DNA of 64,000 nt from JAAXHF01 sp963665955 (GTDB lineage Bacteria; Desulfobacterota; Binatia; Bin18): contig OZ246887.1 in NCBI GenBank assembly GCA_965231765.1, forward strand, positions 3,782,001 to 3,846,000. The letters run 5' to 3'. The notes under the pieces are model-generated. The model was not told the origin of the DNA and searched no databases. It saw only the letters and a program-made list of their open reading frames with translations. This document shows positions 32,761 to 42,451 of this stretch, piece by piece. How positions within the stretch are numbered: the stretch's first letter is position 1; every line of letters begins with the position of its first letter. The position numbers were made by a program, and so were the translations under genes.

Positions 32761-34275
32761 TTACTCTTCTTTACGTAAAGCAAAGAACGAAGTAAACGTA
32801 TTCCGGCGGACGAGGAGGAGGAGACTTTCTTTTTCCTTCATCTCAGAGATCGCTTTGGCAAAATCCTGGACTGATGCGACCGCTTTCCGGTTGATCTCTT
32901 CGACGAGGTCTCCGCGCCGAATACCAGCTTGATTGGCCGGGCTACCAGGCTCGACGGCGGTGACGACAATGCCTTGCTGATCATCCTTGAGTTTGAGGTC
33001 CTGTCTGATCTCAGCTGTGAGGTCGGAGACGGTCATGCCCCAGTTTTCCTCGCTGGATTCTCCGCTTTCGGCTTTTGCCTGCTGCTGGTCGGGTAACTTG
33101 CCAAGGATGACTGTAAAGGTCTGCTCCTTGCCACCGCGCAATACTTTGACTGCTGATGGGTTTCCAACCGGTGTTTGCGCGACAAGGGCCGGAAGGTCAC
33201 GTGAGGCGACAATTTCTGACCCCTTAAAACTGGTGATAATATCGCCCCGCTCTAAACCCGCTTTGGCGGCTGGGCTGTCCGGAGTCACTTCGGCGATCAG
33301 AGCGCCTTTTGCTTCTGGCAGGTCAAATGACTTTGCCAACTCGGGGGTGACCGATTGAATCATAACCCCCAGCCAGCCCCGCGTCACTGAGCCTTTTTCC
33401 TTCAGTTGATCGACAATGGATTTGGCCAGATCGATCGGAATGGCGAAACCAATGCCAACATTGCCACCCGAGCGGCTGAAGATGGCTGAGTTCACCCCGA
33501 CGACCTCGCCTTGTAAATTCAGCAATGGGCCGCCCGAATTGCCCGGATTAATTGAGGCGTCAGTTTGGATAAAGTCATCATACGGGCCAGCCCCAATAAC
33601 ACGTCCCTTGGCGCTGACAATGCCGACCGTAACGGTCTGGGACAAACCAAAAGGGTTGCCAATCGCCATGACCCAGTTCCCGACTTCAAGGGTTGCAGAC
33701 TGTCCTAAGGGCACGACTGGCAGCGGCTGCTTGGCTTCAATCTTAATCAGCGCCAGGTCTGTCTTGTCGTCCGAGCCGATTTTTTTGGCTTCATACTCTT
33801 CGTCGTCAGACAGACGGACAGTAATCGTGCCTGCCTCATCAACGACATGATTATTGGTGACGATATAGCCGTCCTCGCTGATGATAAAACCAGAGCCTAG
33901 ACGCCGCTGCTGGCCGGAAGGCGGCTGGTTGGGATTGGGGCCAAAGCGGCGAAAGAATTCCTCAAACGGGTCTCCCTCACCAAACGGGTTGGGCTGGCCT
34001 GGCCCCGGCATCGGAGGGAACTGGCGCGGCCGTTGCTGCGTCCGTCGTTCGGCCTTTTGTGTGGTGGAGATGTTGACGACCGCAGGCATGGTCCTTTGGG
34101 CAACATCGGCAAATGACCTAGTTGGAGCAGATTGGGCCTGGGCCGTGGTCCCAAAGGAGGCTCCTGGAAGGAGCCCAGCAACACTACCAATGACAAGCAG
34201 ACCCAACACGGCTCGAGTTCGGATATGGACGCTACGAGCAGTGTCGTGCTGCCAAGGAGATTGAAGAATGTGCAT
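32761..34275 (-). CDS. degP: Do/HtrA-family periplasmic serine protease
   Basis: A 504-residue secreted protease and chaperone of envelope quality control. A signal peptide (hydrophobic core 22-40) ends near AQA/QS at 47-48. The trypsin-like domain has His 143 (TNNHVV), Asp 173 (KTDLALI) and Ser 247 (GNSGGPL), preceded by a Pro/Gly/Gln-rich LA-loop region (80-125). Two PDZ domains follow, about 300-385 and 415-490. GTAGGGGA acts as ribosome-binding site. DegP versus MucD/DegQ cannot be separated here. It is divergent from the MoxR/Bat operon across 268 bp. Confidence 0.94.
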   Translation of the reverse strand: MHILQSPWQHDTARSVHIRTRAVLGLLVIGSVAGLLPGASFGTTAQAQSAPTRSFADVAQRTMPAVVNISTTQKAERRTQQRPRQFPPMPGPGQPNPFGEGDPFEEFFRRFGPNPNQPPSGQQRRLGSGFIISEDGYIVTNNHVVDEAGTITVRLSDDEEYEAKKIGSDDKTDLALIKIEAKQPLPVVPLGQSATLEVGNWVMAIGNPFGLSQTVTVGIVSAKGRVIGAGPYDDFIQTDASINPGNSGGPLLNLQGEVVGVNSAIFSRSGGNVGIGFAIPIDLAKSIVDQLKEKGSVTRGWLGVMIQSVTPELAKSFDLPEAKGALIAEVTPDSPAAKAGLERGDIITSFKGSEIVASRDLPALVAQTPVGNPSAVKVLRGGKEQTFTVILGKLPDQQQAKAESGESSEENWGMTVSDLTAEIRQDLKLKDDQQGIVVTAVEPGSPANQAGIRRGDLVEEINRKAVASVQDFAKAISEMKEKESLLLLVRRNTFTSFFALRKEE

Positions 34276-34543
34276 ACATCCCCTACATTCAGTTGAGATT
34301 CAGTTACGGACGCCCAGGGCCATTCTCGGCTATCCTACTTCAGTTAAGGAGAGCGTAACTCTGCCCTGTTCGTATACATCACCCCTGGTATTGTCAAGCG
34401 TAAACACTCTGGGGGAGGGGGGCGCAGAACTCGGCAGAATTGAACGGAATTAGGCAAGCTGAGAAGTTGTCACAGTCTGAAGAAAAACGGTTCTGTCGCG
34501 TCCATAATGGACAGGCAGAATAGGCAGGAGAGCGGGGAGACTG

Positions 34544-35545
34544 ATGGAGAGTGGAATGGACGCCGGGATTACCGCCCTAAATGAACAAGTCAAGCAGGAG
34601 GTGACGGCGCTCGTACGTCTCCGGGAAGAAATCGGCCAAGTCATCATTGGCCAACAGGCACTGGTTGAGCGGCTCTTAATCGGTCTGTTAGCGAATGGCC
34701 ATGTCCTGCTTGAAGGCGTGCCTGGCTTGGCCAAGACCTTGTCGGTGAAGACGTTGTCCGAAACGCTTGCAGCCAGCTTCCAACGCCTCCAATTTACCCC
34801 GGACTTGCTGCCAGCCGATTTGATCGGGACCTTAGTCTATAGTCCACGCGACGGGACGTTCAGCACCAAAAAGGGGCCGATCTTTGCCAATATTGTGCTG
34901 GCAGACGAAATTAACCGAGCACCGGCCAAGGTCCAAAGTGCCTTGCTAGAAGCCATGCAGGAGCGCCAAGTCACAATTGGCGAAGAGACGCATGCTTTAC
35001 CCGATCCGTTTCTTGTCCTGGCGACCCAAAATCCGATTGAACAAGAAGGCACGTATCCGCTCCCGGAAGCCCAGCTTGATCGCTTTATGTTAAAGGTCTG
35101 GGTCACCTATCCTTCAAGAGAAGAGGAGCGTCGGATTTTAGATCGGATGGCAGCAACAGGTGATCCGCACAGTGCCCGGGTGGTTCTCCACACGGAAGAT
35201 GTCCTGCGCCTACGACGTCTGGTCGATCAAATCTATCTGGACGATAAGATCAAAGACTATATTCTGGACTTAGTCTTTGCGACCCGTGAGCCTGCCTCGT
35301 ATCAGCTCGACCTACAGCAGCTGATCCAGCATGGTGCCTCCCCACGCGCGACCCTGTACTTGACCCTGGCTGCCAAAGCCCAGGCGCTGCTGCAGGGGCG
35401 TGGCTATGTCACGCCTCAAGATGTCAAAGCCATTACACCGGACGTATTACGCCACCGGGTGATGGTGACGTATGAAGCCGAGGCAGAGGATATTACGTCA
35501 GATATGGTCGTCCAGAAGATTCTGGATGGAGTGCCGGTGCCGTAG
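34544..35545 (+). CDS. moxR: MoxR-family AAA+ ATPase
   Basis: A 333-residue MoxR ATPase with Walker A GVPGLAKT (58-65), LIGTLVYSPRDGTF, Walker B ADEINRAPAKVQSALLEAM and sensor ATQNPIEQEGTYPLPEAQLDRFMLK. MoxR proteins act as chaperones that mature VWA-domain partners; here the partners would be the DUF58 and BatA/BatB proteins encoded downstream. A GGGGAG ribosome-binding site precedes the ATG. First gene of a seven-gene plus-strand operon. Confidence 0.95.
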   Translation: MESGMDAGITALNEQVKQEVTALVRLREEIGQVIIGQQALVERLLIGLLANGHVLLEGVPGLAKTLSVKTLSETLAASFQRLQFTPDLLPADLIGTLVYSPRDGTFSTKKGPIFANIVLADEINRAPAKVQSALLEAMQERQVTIGEETHALPDPFLVLATQNPIEQEGTYPLPEAQLDRFMLKVWVTYPSREEERRILDRMAATGDPHSARVVLHTEDVLRLRRLVDQIYLDDKIKDYILDLVFATREPASYQLDLQQLIQHGASPRATLYLTLAAKAQALLQGRGYVTPQDVKAITPDVLRHRVMVTYEAEAEDITSDMVVQKILDGVPVP

Positions 35546-35635
35546 GCTGAAAGACAAGTCAGAGGGCCAAAGCCAAATAGCAAAACGAAGAGGTCCAAAG
35601 ACTGTTGTGATCAACCATTCAGATGCCACAGTGTT

Positions 35636-36511
35636 ATGCTGACTACGGAACAAATCAAAGCCGTCCGGAAGATTCATGTACGGACCAGTCACCTGGTCAG
35701 CGACCTGTTTGCCGGCCAGTATCACAGCGCTTTTAAGGGCCAGGGCATGGAGTTTGCCGAAGTGCGCCATTATCTGCCTGGCGATGATGTGCGCGCAATC
35801 GACTGGAATGTCACGGCCCGGACTGGAGTGCCGCATATGAAACGCTTTGTTGAAGAGCGTGAACTGACGGTAATGGTCTTAGTGGACGTGAGTGCCTCAA
35901 CCCATTTTGGCACAGTCTCCCAACTCAAAAGTGAAGTGGCAGCAGAGATGGCTGCGCTGTTTGCTTTCTCGGCAACTACCAATAATGACAAGGTAGGCTT
36001 GGTGATCTTCAGCGCTGACGTTGAACTTAGCCTCCCACCCAAAAAAGGCACCCGGCATGTCTTGCGAGTCATTCAGGAAGTCCTGTCATTCCGCGCCCGG
36101 CAGTCAGGGACAAACATTGCGACTGCGCTGGAACATCTGAACCGTGTCAGCAAACGGCGCTGTGTGGTCTTTCTCATCTCCGATTTCCTGGACCCTAGCG
36201 CAGGCTTAGCCTTAAAGATCGCCAATCGGCGTCACGATGTTATTGCCGTTGTGTTGGATGATCCGCGTGAGTGGAGTCTGCCGAGTATTGGACTGATGGA
36301 ATTCCAAGATGCCGAGACTGGTGAGCATGTCGTACTCGATACCAGCAGCCAGCGGGTCCGTCAGGATTTTGAGCAGCGGGCTGAAGACACAAGGCGCGAG
36401 CGGACCCGGATGTTGCGGGGTGTGAATGTGGATACGGTTTCGGTCCAGACGGACCGTTCGTATATTGAGGCGCTCCTCCGCTTTTTTCGTTTACGGGAAC
36501 GGCGGCATTAG
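35636..36511 (+). CDS. DUF58 protein with VWA-like fold
   Basis: A 291-residue soluble DUF58 protein, a standard companion of MoxR. It has GQYHSAFKGQGMEFAEVRHYLPGDDVRAIDWNVTARTG near residues 28-64 (the DUF58 signature) and a VWA-like MIDAS segment VLVDVSASTHFG. A later FLISDFLDP stretch matches the second part of the domain. No signal peptide or membrane segment, so it is cytoplasmic. Downstream of moxR by 90 bp and upstream of the BatD-like gene by 3 bp. Confidence 0.92.
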   Translation: MLTTEQIKAVRKIHVRTSHLVSDLFAGQYHSAFKGQGMEFAEVRHYLPGDDVRAIDWNVTARTGVPHMKRFVEERELTVMVLVDVSASTHFGTVSQLKSEVAAEMAALFAFSATTNNDKVGLVIFSADVELSLPPKKGTRHVLRVIQEVLSFRARQSGTNIATALEHLNRVSKRRCVVFLISDFLDPSAGLALKIANRRHDVIAVVLDDPREWSLPSIGLMEFQDAETGEHVVLDTSSQRVRQDFEQRAEDTRRERTRMLRGVNVDTVSVQTDRSYIEALLRFFRLRERRH

Positions 36512-36514
36512 TAG

Positions 36515-37585
36515 ATGTGTATGGGTGTATTGGGATATCCATGCTGGCGAACAGCTGGGCGAAGAGGTGTACAGAGTCTCTTTTTGCTCTGCCTGTGGGC
36601 AGGAGTTGCGGGAGCTAATAGTACGGATGAAGCAAACCAACAAGCACCCAGCCCCAATAGTCCCCCTCTTGTCAGCGTCCAGGCCAGTGTTGATCAGGCT
36701 GAAGTCAGCATTGGCGATCGTATCCGGTATTCCATTGCGGTGACTGCTGCGGCTGATGTTGAGGTAGAGATTCCGCTATTGGGCGATCAGCTGGGTGATT
36801 TCGCCGTTACTGATTTTGGTGAACTGCCAGTCGAAAAAAAGGCTGACCAGCGTGTCACTGCCCGCTGGTATACGCTGACTAGCTTTAAACCGGGTGAACA
36901 CCTGTTGCCGGGGCCGACAGTTCGCTACCGGAAGCCTGGAGCAGAACAGCAGCGGATTGACGGCAACGATGTAGCTGTCACTGTCATCAGCCTGCTTGCC
37001 CAAGCGGAGCAGAGCCAAGAAGTCCAAACCATCCGCGACATTAAACCGCCCGAACAGCTCCCCTTTGACTGGCTCCCGTACGGCGTGTTATCGGCTGTTG
37101 TTCTGGCTGTCGGTGGGCTTGGCGCAGGTTTGTTTTTCTATCTCAATCGTCCTCGCGCCCCGGGGCTCCCGCCGACCCCGCCGGCACATGAGATTGCGCT
37201 CGAAGCGCTGCGGCGGCTGCGTGCGCAGCGGCTGATCGAAAAGAAAGAATTTGAGACCTATTATGTGACATTGTCGGCGATTGTCCGGATCTATTTAGAA
37301 GATGGGCTGCATCTGCGCGCCCCAGAAATGACAACGGAAGAATTTTTGCCGGTCGTGTCTCAGGACCTCCGACTGGACACAACGCAGCGCGAACGGCTCA
37401 GCGAGTTTTTATCACAAGCTGACCTGGTGAAGTTTGCTCGGCATGTGCCAGGTTTGGGCGAAGGAGAAGCTGCCTATGAAGCGGCGCGCCGTTTTATTGA
37501 AGACACCCGGCCGGACAAGGCTGAACTTGCAATGACTGGGGGAAGTGAAGGGAGTGCGGAAACTGAGAAGACTAGGGGGGGCTGA
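36515..37585 (+). CDS. Membrane-anchored BatD-like/DUF4381-like protein
   Basis: A 356-residue protein. The N-terminus has a probable signal segment (about 20-35). A periplasmic beta-rich domain follows (VSVQASVDQAEVSIGDRIRYSI; LTSFKPGEHLLPG), similar to the first domain of BatD. A membrane helix lies at about 190-212, and a cytoplasmic helical domain follows (IALEALRRLRAQRLIEKKEFETYYVTLSAIVRIYLEDG). This layout matches DUF4381/BatD-like proteins of MoxR operons. It overlaps batA by one base (TGATG). The exact start is uncertain because the first ATG is only 3 bp after the previous stop. Confidence 0.75.
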   Translation: MCMGVLGYPCWRTAGRRGVQSLFLLCLWAGVAGANSTDEANQQAPSPNSPPLVSVQASVDQAEVSIGDRIRYSIAVTAAADVEVEIPLLGDQLGDFAVTDFGELPVEKKADQRVTARWYTLTSFKPGEHLLPGPTVRYRKPGAEQQRIDGNDVAVTVISLLAQAEQSQEVQTIRDIKPPEQLPFDWLPYGVLSAVVLAVGGLGAGLFFYLNRPRAPGLPPTPPAHEIALEALRRLRAQRLIEKKEFETYYVTLSAIVRIYLEDGLHLRAPEMTTEEFLPVVSQDLRLDTTQRERLSEFLSQADLVKFARHVPGLGEGEAAYEAARRFIEDTRPDKAELAMTGGSEGSAETEKTRGG

Positions 37586-38580
37586 TGCGTCTGCATGACC
37601 CCTGGGTCTTAGTCCTACTTCTGCTCGTCCCGCTCGTGTTCTGGTTCCGCCAGCGTCGGCTTCAAGAGGCGACGGTTCGCTACCCGAGTGTCGAGGTGCT
37701 GCGGGCACTGCCGAGCGGCGGGCGTCAGCAGTGGCGCTGGCTTGTCTCTGCCTTGCGTGGACTGGTTTTTATCCTGTTGGTGTTGGCGCTGGCCAGACCC
37801 CAACTCGGCAAAGCCCAGAGTACCTATTTTGGAGAAGGCATCGATATCATCCTTACGGTTGATATCTCTGGCAGTATGCGTTCCGAAGATTTTACGCTGG
37901 AGAGCGGTCGGGCCAATCGGCTTGCGGTGCTCAAATCGGTTGTGACCGATTTTGTTGCCCAGCGTCAGGGCGATCGCATCGGGCTGGTGTTGTTTAGCGC
38001 CCGGCCCTACACCCAGTGCCCGTTGACGTTAGACCATGGCTGGTTGTTGCAGAACCTGGAGCGAGCCAGGATAGGTATGATTGAAGATGGGACGGCAATT
38101 GGGTCTGCGTTGGCGACCGCAGTTGGCCGACTTGAATACTCTGATGCGGAGAGCAAGATTGTCATTCTGTTGACGGATGGCCAGAATAATGCTGGAAAAA
38201 TTTCACCTTTCACTGCGGCTGAGGCGGCCAAGGCTTTGGGCATCACTGTCTATACCATTGGGGCAGGAACACGTGGCATGGCCCCGTACCCAGATCGTGA
38301 TGTGTTTGGCAACCTGGTGTATCGTCCGGTCGAGGTTGATATTGACGAAGAAACCTTGCGGAAGATTGCGGATCTGACTAGCGGGGCGTATTTTCGGGCA
38401 ACTGACACGGAGAGCCTGAAAGAAGTCTACGATACGATCAACCAGTTAGAGCGGACAACGTTTACTGCGCCGCGCTACCTAGACTACGACGAAATGTATC
38501 CCTGGCTACTGATCCCAGCCTTGGTGTTGCTTGGCCTGGAAATTGGACTGAGTCATTCCGTGTTACGAAAGCTGCCGTAA
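37585..38580 (+). CDS. batA: BatA-like VWA membrane protein
   Basis: A 331-residue protein with two N-terminal membrane segments (about 5-21 and 55-71), a VWA domain with MIDAS DISGS (93-97) and a further membrane helix at the C-terminus (about 308-325). The GIDIILTVDISGSM and ILLTDGQNNAG segments are typical. BatA proteins were named for aerotolerance in Bacteroides and are thought to present the VWA domain in the periplasm or cytoplasm together with BatB and MoxR. Part of the moxR-bat operon. Confidence 0.92.
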   Translation: MRLHDPWVLVLLLLVPLVFWFRQRRLQEATVRYPSVEVLRALPSGGRQQWRWLVSALRGLVFILLVLALARPQLGKAQSTYFGEGIDIILTVDISGSMRSEDFTLESGRANRLAVLKSVVTDFVAQRQGDRIGLVLFSARPYTQCPLTLDHGWLLQNLERARIGMIEDGTAIGSALATAVGRLEYSDAESKIVILLTDGQNNAGKISPFTAAEAAKALGITVYTIGAGTRGMAPYPDRDVFGNLVYRPVEVDIDEETLRKIADLTSGAYFRATDTESLKEVYDTINQLERTTFTAPRYLDYDEMYPWLLIPALVLLGLEIGLSHSVLRKLP

Positions 38581-38585
38581 TAACA

Positions 38586-39641
38586 ATGAATTGGAGTGCT
38601 CCCCATCTGCTGTGGCTATTCGTGTTGATCCCAGTGCTTGTGAGTGGTCTGGCCTGGGCGTTGCGCCGACGCCGTCAGGCGCTTCTGGAATTTGCCGAAG
38701 CCAGACTGTTGACGACCCTCACGCCAGACCTGGATGCACGTCGTCAGCTGCTACAGATGGGTCTCATCGTCATTGCCGTGACGCTTTTGCTGCTCGCTTT
38801 AGCCGGTCCGCAATGGGGTTTCTCCTGGCAAACCCTTCAGCAACGTGGTGTTGACATCGTCATTGCACTCGACACCTCGCGGAGTATGTTGGCCGAAGAT
38901 ATTAAACCCAATCGCTTGGAACGGGCCAAACTGGCTATCCAGGATATGCTCCAACAACTCCAGGGCGATCGTGTCGGTTTGGTTCCGTTTGCCGGGTCTG
39001 CCTTCGTGCAATGTCCGTTGACGCTTGACTATGGGGCGTTTGCTGAAAATCTGCGGGCTGTTCAGGTTGGGATTATTCCCAAGGGCGGCACGTCTCTAGC
39101 CGCTGCAATTACCCGTGGTGTCGAGGCATTTGAGGGACGCCATGGCAAAAATGCTGCCCTGTTAATCCTCACGGATGGGGAGGATCATGAAGGCCGCGTC
39201 CAGTCGGTGGTCAAACAAGCGGCAGACAAGGGTGTCCGTATTTATACAATTGGGATTGGCACGGCTGATGGCGAGCTCATCCCTCTCGCTGAGCGTGGAC
39301 AGAATGGTGGAGCCGGCCAAACGAGCTTTTTGAAAAATCGACAAGGTCAAATCGTGAAATCGCGTCTTGACGCAACCGCTCTCCAGGATATTGCCCTGGC
39401 GACTGGCGGGGCGTATATCTACGCGACTGGACAAAATTTAGGGCTCGATGAATTCTATCTCCGGTATATCAGTACGCTTGAAGGCCGCGAGTTTGCGAGT
39501 ACGGTAGAGCGCCGTTTTCACGAGCGGTTTCAGTGGCCGCTGGGGCTGGCACTGGGACTGCTGGCGATTGAAGCCGTGATGAGCAATCGTCGTCAAATGC
39601 AGGATGAGAAACGCTGGTTTACCGGCTGGAGGAGAACGTAG
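38586..39641 (+). CDS. batB: BatB-like VWA membrane protein
   Basis: A 351-residue protein with membrane helices at about 6-26 and 56-74, the VWA MIDAS DTSRS (96-100), GTSLAAAITRGVEAF and LLILTDGEDHEG, and a last hydrophobic segment near 322-336. It is homologous to the preceding batA product. The gene starts 5 bp after batA and overlaps batC by one base (TAGTG). Confidence 0.92.
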   Translation: MNWSAPHLLWLFVLIPVLVSGLAWALRRRRQALLEFAEARLLTTLTPDLDARRQLLQMGLIVIAVTLLLLALAGPQWGFSWQTLQQRGVDIVIALDTSRSMLAEDIKPNRLERAKLAIQDMLQQLQGDRVGLVPFAGSAFVQCPLTLDYGAFAENLRAVQVGIIPKGGTSLAAAITRGVEAFEGRHGKNAALLILTDGEDHEGRVQSVVKQAADKGVRIYTIGIGTADGELIPLAERGQNGGAGQTSFLKNRQGQIVKSRLDATALQDIALATGGAYIYATGQNLGLDEFYLRYISTLEGREFASTVERRFHERFQWPLGLALGLLAIEAVMSNRRQMQDEKRWFTGWRRT

Positions 39642-40483
39642 TGAACCTCACCCCACCAACCCTATGGAAGCAGCGGCTTCTTGTCCTGGGTGCCGCTCTC
39701 GGCTGCCTGGCCTGGATGAACCCGACCCGCGATCAGATTGAAAAAGGTAATCGTTTGTTCGAGCAGGGCCAGTATGACGAAGCCGTGACAGCCTATGGGG
39801 AGGTCCTCGTAGACGATCCTGACGCGCCTTTACTCAACTTCAATATGGGGGCAGCCCATTATAAAGCGGGGAAATACGATGCTGCGTTGTCCTCCCTGGC
39901 CCGCGTGCCAACTGTGGACGACAAGCAAAACCGAGCGGCCAATACCGCCTATAACATGGGCAACACCCAGTACCAGATCGGTGCCGCAGCTGAAACCCGT
40001 AACCCACAAGAAGCCTTAAGCGCTTACGAGGCGGCCCTGGCCTCGTATCGGCGTGCACTCGGAGCGAACCCTGCTGACCATGATGCAAAATTCAACTACG
40101 AGTTTGTGACCAAAACGATTGAAGACCTCGAAGAACGTATGAAACAAGACCAGCAGAATCAGCAGAATCAGCAAGCCCAAGATCCGCAGGACCAGCAAGC
40201 CCAAAATCCGCAGCAGCAAAATCAACAACAGCAGTCTCAGAACCAGCAGCAACAAAACCAAACTCGGCAAGACGAACAGCAGCAAGGCCAGCAACAAGAT
40301 CCGCAGGACCAGCAAGCCCAGAACCAAGCCCAGGGCCAAAGCGGCTCACAAAATGAGTCTGATATGTCAGAGGAAGAAGCTTCGGCTCTCATTGACACGG
40401 CCAGAAACGAAGAACTCCAGCCCGGCGAGTTTATTCGTCAAGCGCATGGGGGAGTTATGGCAGAGCCTGTGGAGGACTGGTAA
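39641..40483 (+). CDS. batC: BatC-like TPR protein with Gln-rich region
   Basis: A 280-residue protein starting with GTG. A single N-terminal hydrophobic segment (about 10-24) anchors or exports it. Tetratricopeptide repeats follow: QIEKGNRLFEQGQYDEAVTAYGEVL, then LNFNMGAAHYKAGKYDAALSSL and a third. Residues about 165-245 are almost only Gln, Asn, Asp, Pro and Ala, including two copies of DPQDQQAQN. TPR members of Bat operons are expected to organise the complex. The Gln-rich segment is of variable length in the family and is probably disordered. Confidence 0.85.
   Translation: MNLTPPTLWKQRLLVLGAALGCLAWMNPTRDQIEKGNRLFEQGQYDEAVTAYGEVLVDDPDAPLLNFNMGAAHYKAGKYDAALSSLARVPTVDDKQNRAANTAYNMGNTQYQIGAAAETRNPQEALSAYEAALASYRRALGANPADHDAKFNYEFVTKTIEDLEERMKQDQQNQQNQQAQDPQDQQAQNPQQQNQQQQSQNQQQQNQTRQDEQQQGQQQDPQDQQAQNQAQGQSGSQNESDMSEEEASALIDTARNEELQPGEFIRQAHGGVMAEPVEDW
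40148..40340 (+). repeat. Gln-rich low-complexity coding repeat in batC
   Basis: CAG/CAA-rich DNA with short direct repeats, among them CAGCAGAAT twice in tandem and two copies of the stretch encoding DPQDQQAQN. The period is a multiple of three throughout, so expansion or contraction keeps the frame. Confidence 0.7.
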
Positions 40484-42387
40484 TGCCCAAATATCCCCAG
40501 TCTTGTCAGTCTTGTCGGTCTTGTCGGTCTTATTGGTTGTGTCAACCCTGGCTGCTCAGTTGGCTTTTCTGCTTTGTCACCGTCCTTGGCCTGGGGCTCC
40601 CCGCAGCCTGGGGCGATATTCGTGTGCGGGCAGAGGTTTCACCCCAGCAAGCAGAAGTCGGGGACGTCCTCAGCCTGATGATTGAAGTCCAGGGAGCCCA
40701 AAATGTGAACGCCCCAGCGCCAGATGAGATGGATGGACTAGACGACTTCGAGAGCTCCTATATTGGACCATCGAGCCGGATGTCCATTGTGAACACCCAG
40801 GTCAACTCCTCGGTCCAACACCGCTATGCTTTGCAAGCACAAAAAGAAGGCCAGTTCACGCTTGGGCCTTTCACGGTCGCGTATGAGGGCCAGCAGTACC
40901 AGACCGCAGCCGTGCGAGTCGATATTGTTCCCAGTCGCCGCGCGACTGGCAGGCCGTCGCAAACGCCACCCCAATCTCAATATCTGACCAACCAGCCACG
41001 GGCTGCCAAGCGAGACTTTTGGGTGGAGATCACCACCCCGAAGCAAGAAGTGTATCTCCACGAGCAACTGCCAGTTGAGGTCACTTTATACGTTGGCGGG
41101 GTCCGGCTTGCCGATGTCCAATACCCGGTCCTGCCTGGAGACGGATTGTCTGTCGAGCCGTTTGAGGAGCCCGTTCGACGCCGTCAGCAGATCAATGGTC
41201 AAAATTTTCGTATCTTGCGCTTTCGGACCAGCGTTGTCCCCCTGCGCTCGGGGAGTATCGACCTTGGGCCGGCTTCTCTTGATCTCAGTGTTATCGGCCG
41301 CTCCTCACGTCGGAGGGACTCAGTGGGATCGATTTTCGACCGTTTGTTCCCCGATTCTTTTATGGCCATGGCGCGTCAGCCCCGCACCTTGGAGTCTAAT
41401 CCATTGACGCTGAGCGTGCTGCCCTTACCAGAAGAAGGCAAACCGGCTTTATTTTCCGGAGCGGTTGGGCGCTTTAGCATGGATGTCACTGCGAGTCCGA
41501 CGCAGCTGCCTACTGGCGATCCGCTGACGCTGCACATGGCTGTTAGGGGTAGGGGCCACCTCTCGGATGCCCAGCCGCCTGTCTTGTTGAGTACCGAAGG
41601 TTTTCGGACTTATACGCCGCAGACCGACCACCCAGACGAGGAAACCACTGTCTTTGAGCAGGTGCTTATTCCTCAAGACGAGACTTTGTCTGCGATCCCG
41701 TCAGTCCACTTTAGCTATTTTGATCCTGGAACACGCCGCTACCAAACTATTGAAAGCCAACCCATCGGTCTCGTCCTAGGCCCCTCACCGCATGTCCAGC
41801 GGACTGAAATTGTTGGTGGACATGGATCACAGGTGGCGACAGCCGAGCAGCTCGGACGCGATATTGTCTATATCAAAGACGACCCAGGCCAATTACGGCA
41901 ACGCGCGACAGCGTGGTATCAGAGCACGCTCTTTCTGTTCTGGCATGCCGTTCCTCTTGCGCTCTTTGGCGCGGCAGTCTGGTACGACCGTCGCCGCCAG
42001 CGTTGGTATGGAGATGTCCGCTATGCGCGTTTCAGGCAGGCTGGAAAAGAAGCCCAACAGGGGTTAGCACAGGCTGAACAGGCACTCGCCGGTAGCGATT
42101 CTCAGGTGTTTTACGAGACGCTGTCGCATACTCTTCAGGAATATCTGGCGGCTAAGCTCGACCTGCCACCGGGTCGGATTGATGCCGATGCGATCTCGGA
42201 CTGTGGGGTGCCTCACGACTGTGAGCAGCGCATTCATGAAGTTCTCATAACATGTGAACACGTTCGCTTTGCTCCAGGCCGCGGAGACGGCGATTTGCAG
42301 AGTATGCTGGCTGCGGTGCAAGATATTGTGAACCAGCTGGAACGCGAACAGACGTTTCCGGTCGCAGTGACGGCCCGGGCGGCGTAA
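40483..42387 (+). CDS. batD: BatD family protein
   Basis: A 634-residue membrane protein. After a Cys/Ser-rich N-terminus and a hydrophobic segment (about 25-43, likely a signal peptide ending near AWG) come several beta-sandwich domains. Visible family segments are VRAEVSPQQAEVGDVLSLMIEVQGAQN, the KEGQFTLGPFTVAYEGQQYQT strand pair, and HEQLPVEVTLYVGG. A membrane helix at about 490-505 (LFLFWHAVPLALFGAAVW) precedes a cytoplasmic helical tail of about 120 residues. BatD is the large periplasmic component of Bat operons. It overlaps batC by one base and is the last gene of the operon. Confidence 0.9.
   Translation: MPKYPQSCQSCRSCRSYWLCQPWLLSWLFCFVTVLGLGLPAAWGDIRVRAEVSPQQAEVGDVLSLMIEVQGAQNVNAPAPDEMDGLDDFESSYIGPSSRMSIVNTQVNSSVQHRYALQAQKEGQFTLGPFTVAYEGQQYQTAAVRVDIVPSRRATGRPSQTPPQSQYLTNQPRAAKRDFWVEITTPKQEVYLHEQLPVEVTLYVGGVRLADVQYPVLPGDGLSVEPFEEPVRRRQQINGQNFRILRFRTSVVPLRSGSIDLGPASLDLSVIGRSSRRRDSVGSIFDRLFPDSFMAMARQPRTLESNPLTLSVLPLPEEGKPALFSGAVGRFSMDVTASPTQLPTGDPLTLHMAVRGRGHLSDAQPPVLLSTEGFRTYTPQTDHPDEETTVFEQVLIPQDETLSAIPSVHFSYFDPGTRRYQTIESQPIGLVLGPSPHVQRTEIVGGHGSQVATAEQLGRDIVYIKDDPGQLRQRATAWYQSTLFLFWHAVPLALFGAAVWYDRRRQRWYGDVRYARFRQAGKEAQQGLAQAEQALAGSDSQVFYETLSHTLQEYLAAKLDLPPGRIDADAISDCGVPHDCEQRIHEVLITCEHVRFAPGRGDGDLQSMLAAVQDIVNQLEREQTFPVAVTARAA
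40498..40533 (+). repeat. 9-bp tandem repeat at the 5' end of batD
   Basis: Four units in a row: CAGTCTTGT, CAGTCTTGT, CGGTCTTGT and CGGTCTTAT. They encode the SCQSCRSCRS stretch before the signal segment. Similar 9-bp repeats occur in kynA and in the selD-lolC gap. Confidence 0.75.
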
Positions 42388-42451
42388 AACACACCTGCGT
42401 GCCAGAAACGGCAGCTGGCCGCGTCGATAGTGTGTAGACATGGAATCTATC

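Noticed and set aside
40016..40339. Minus-strand Leu-rich frame opposite batC
   Set aside because: It is the antisense of the CAG/CAA repeat (CTG/TTG codons), not a membrane protein gene.
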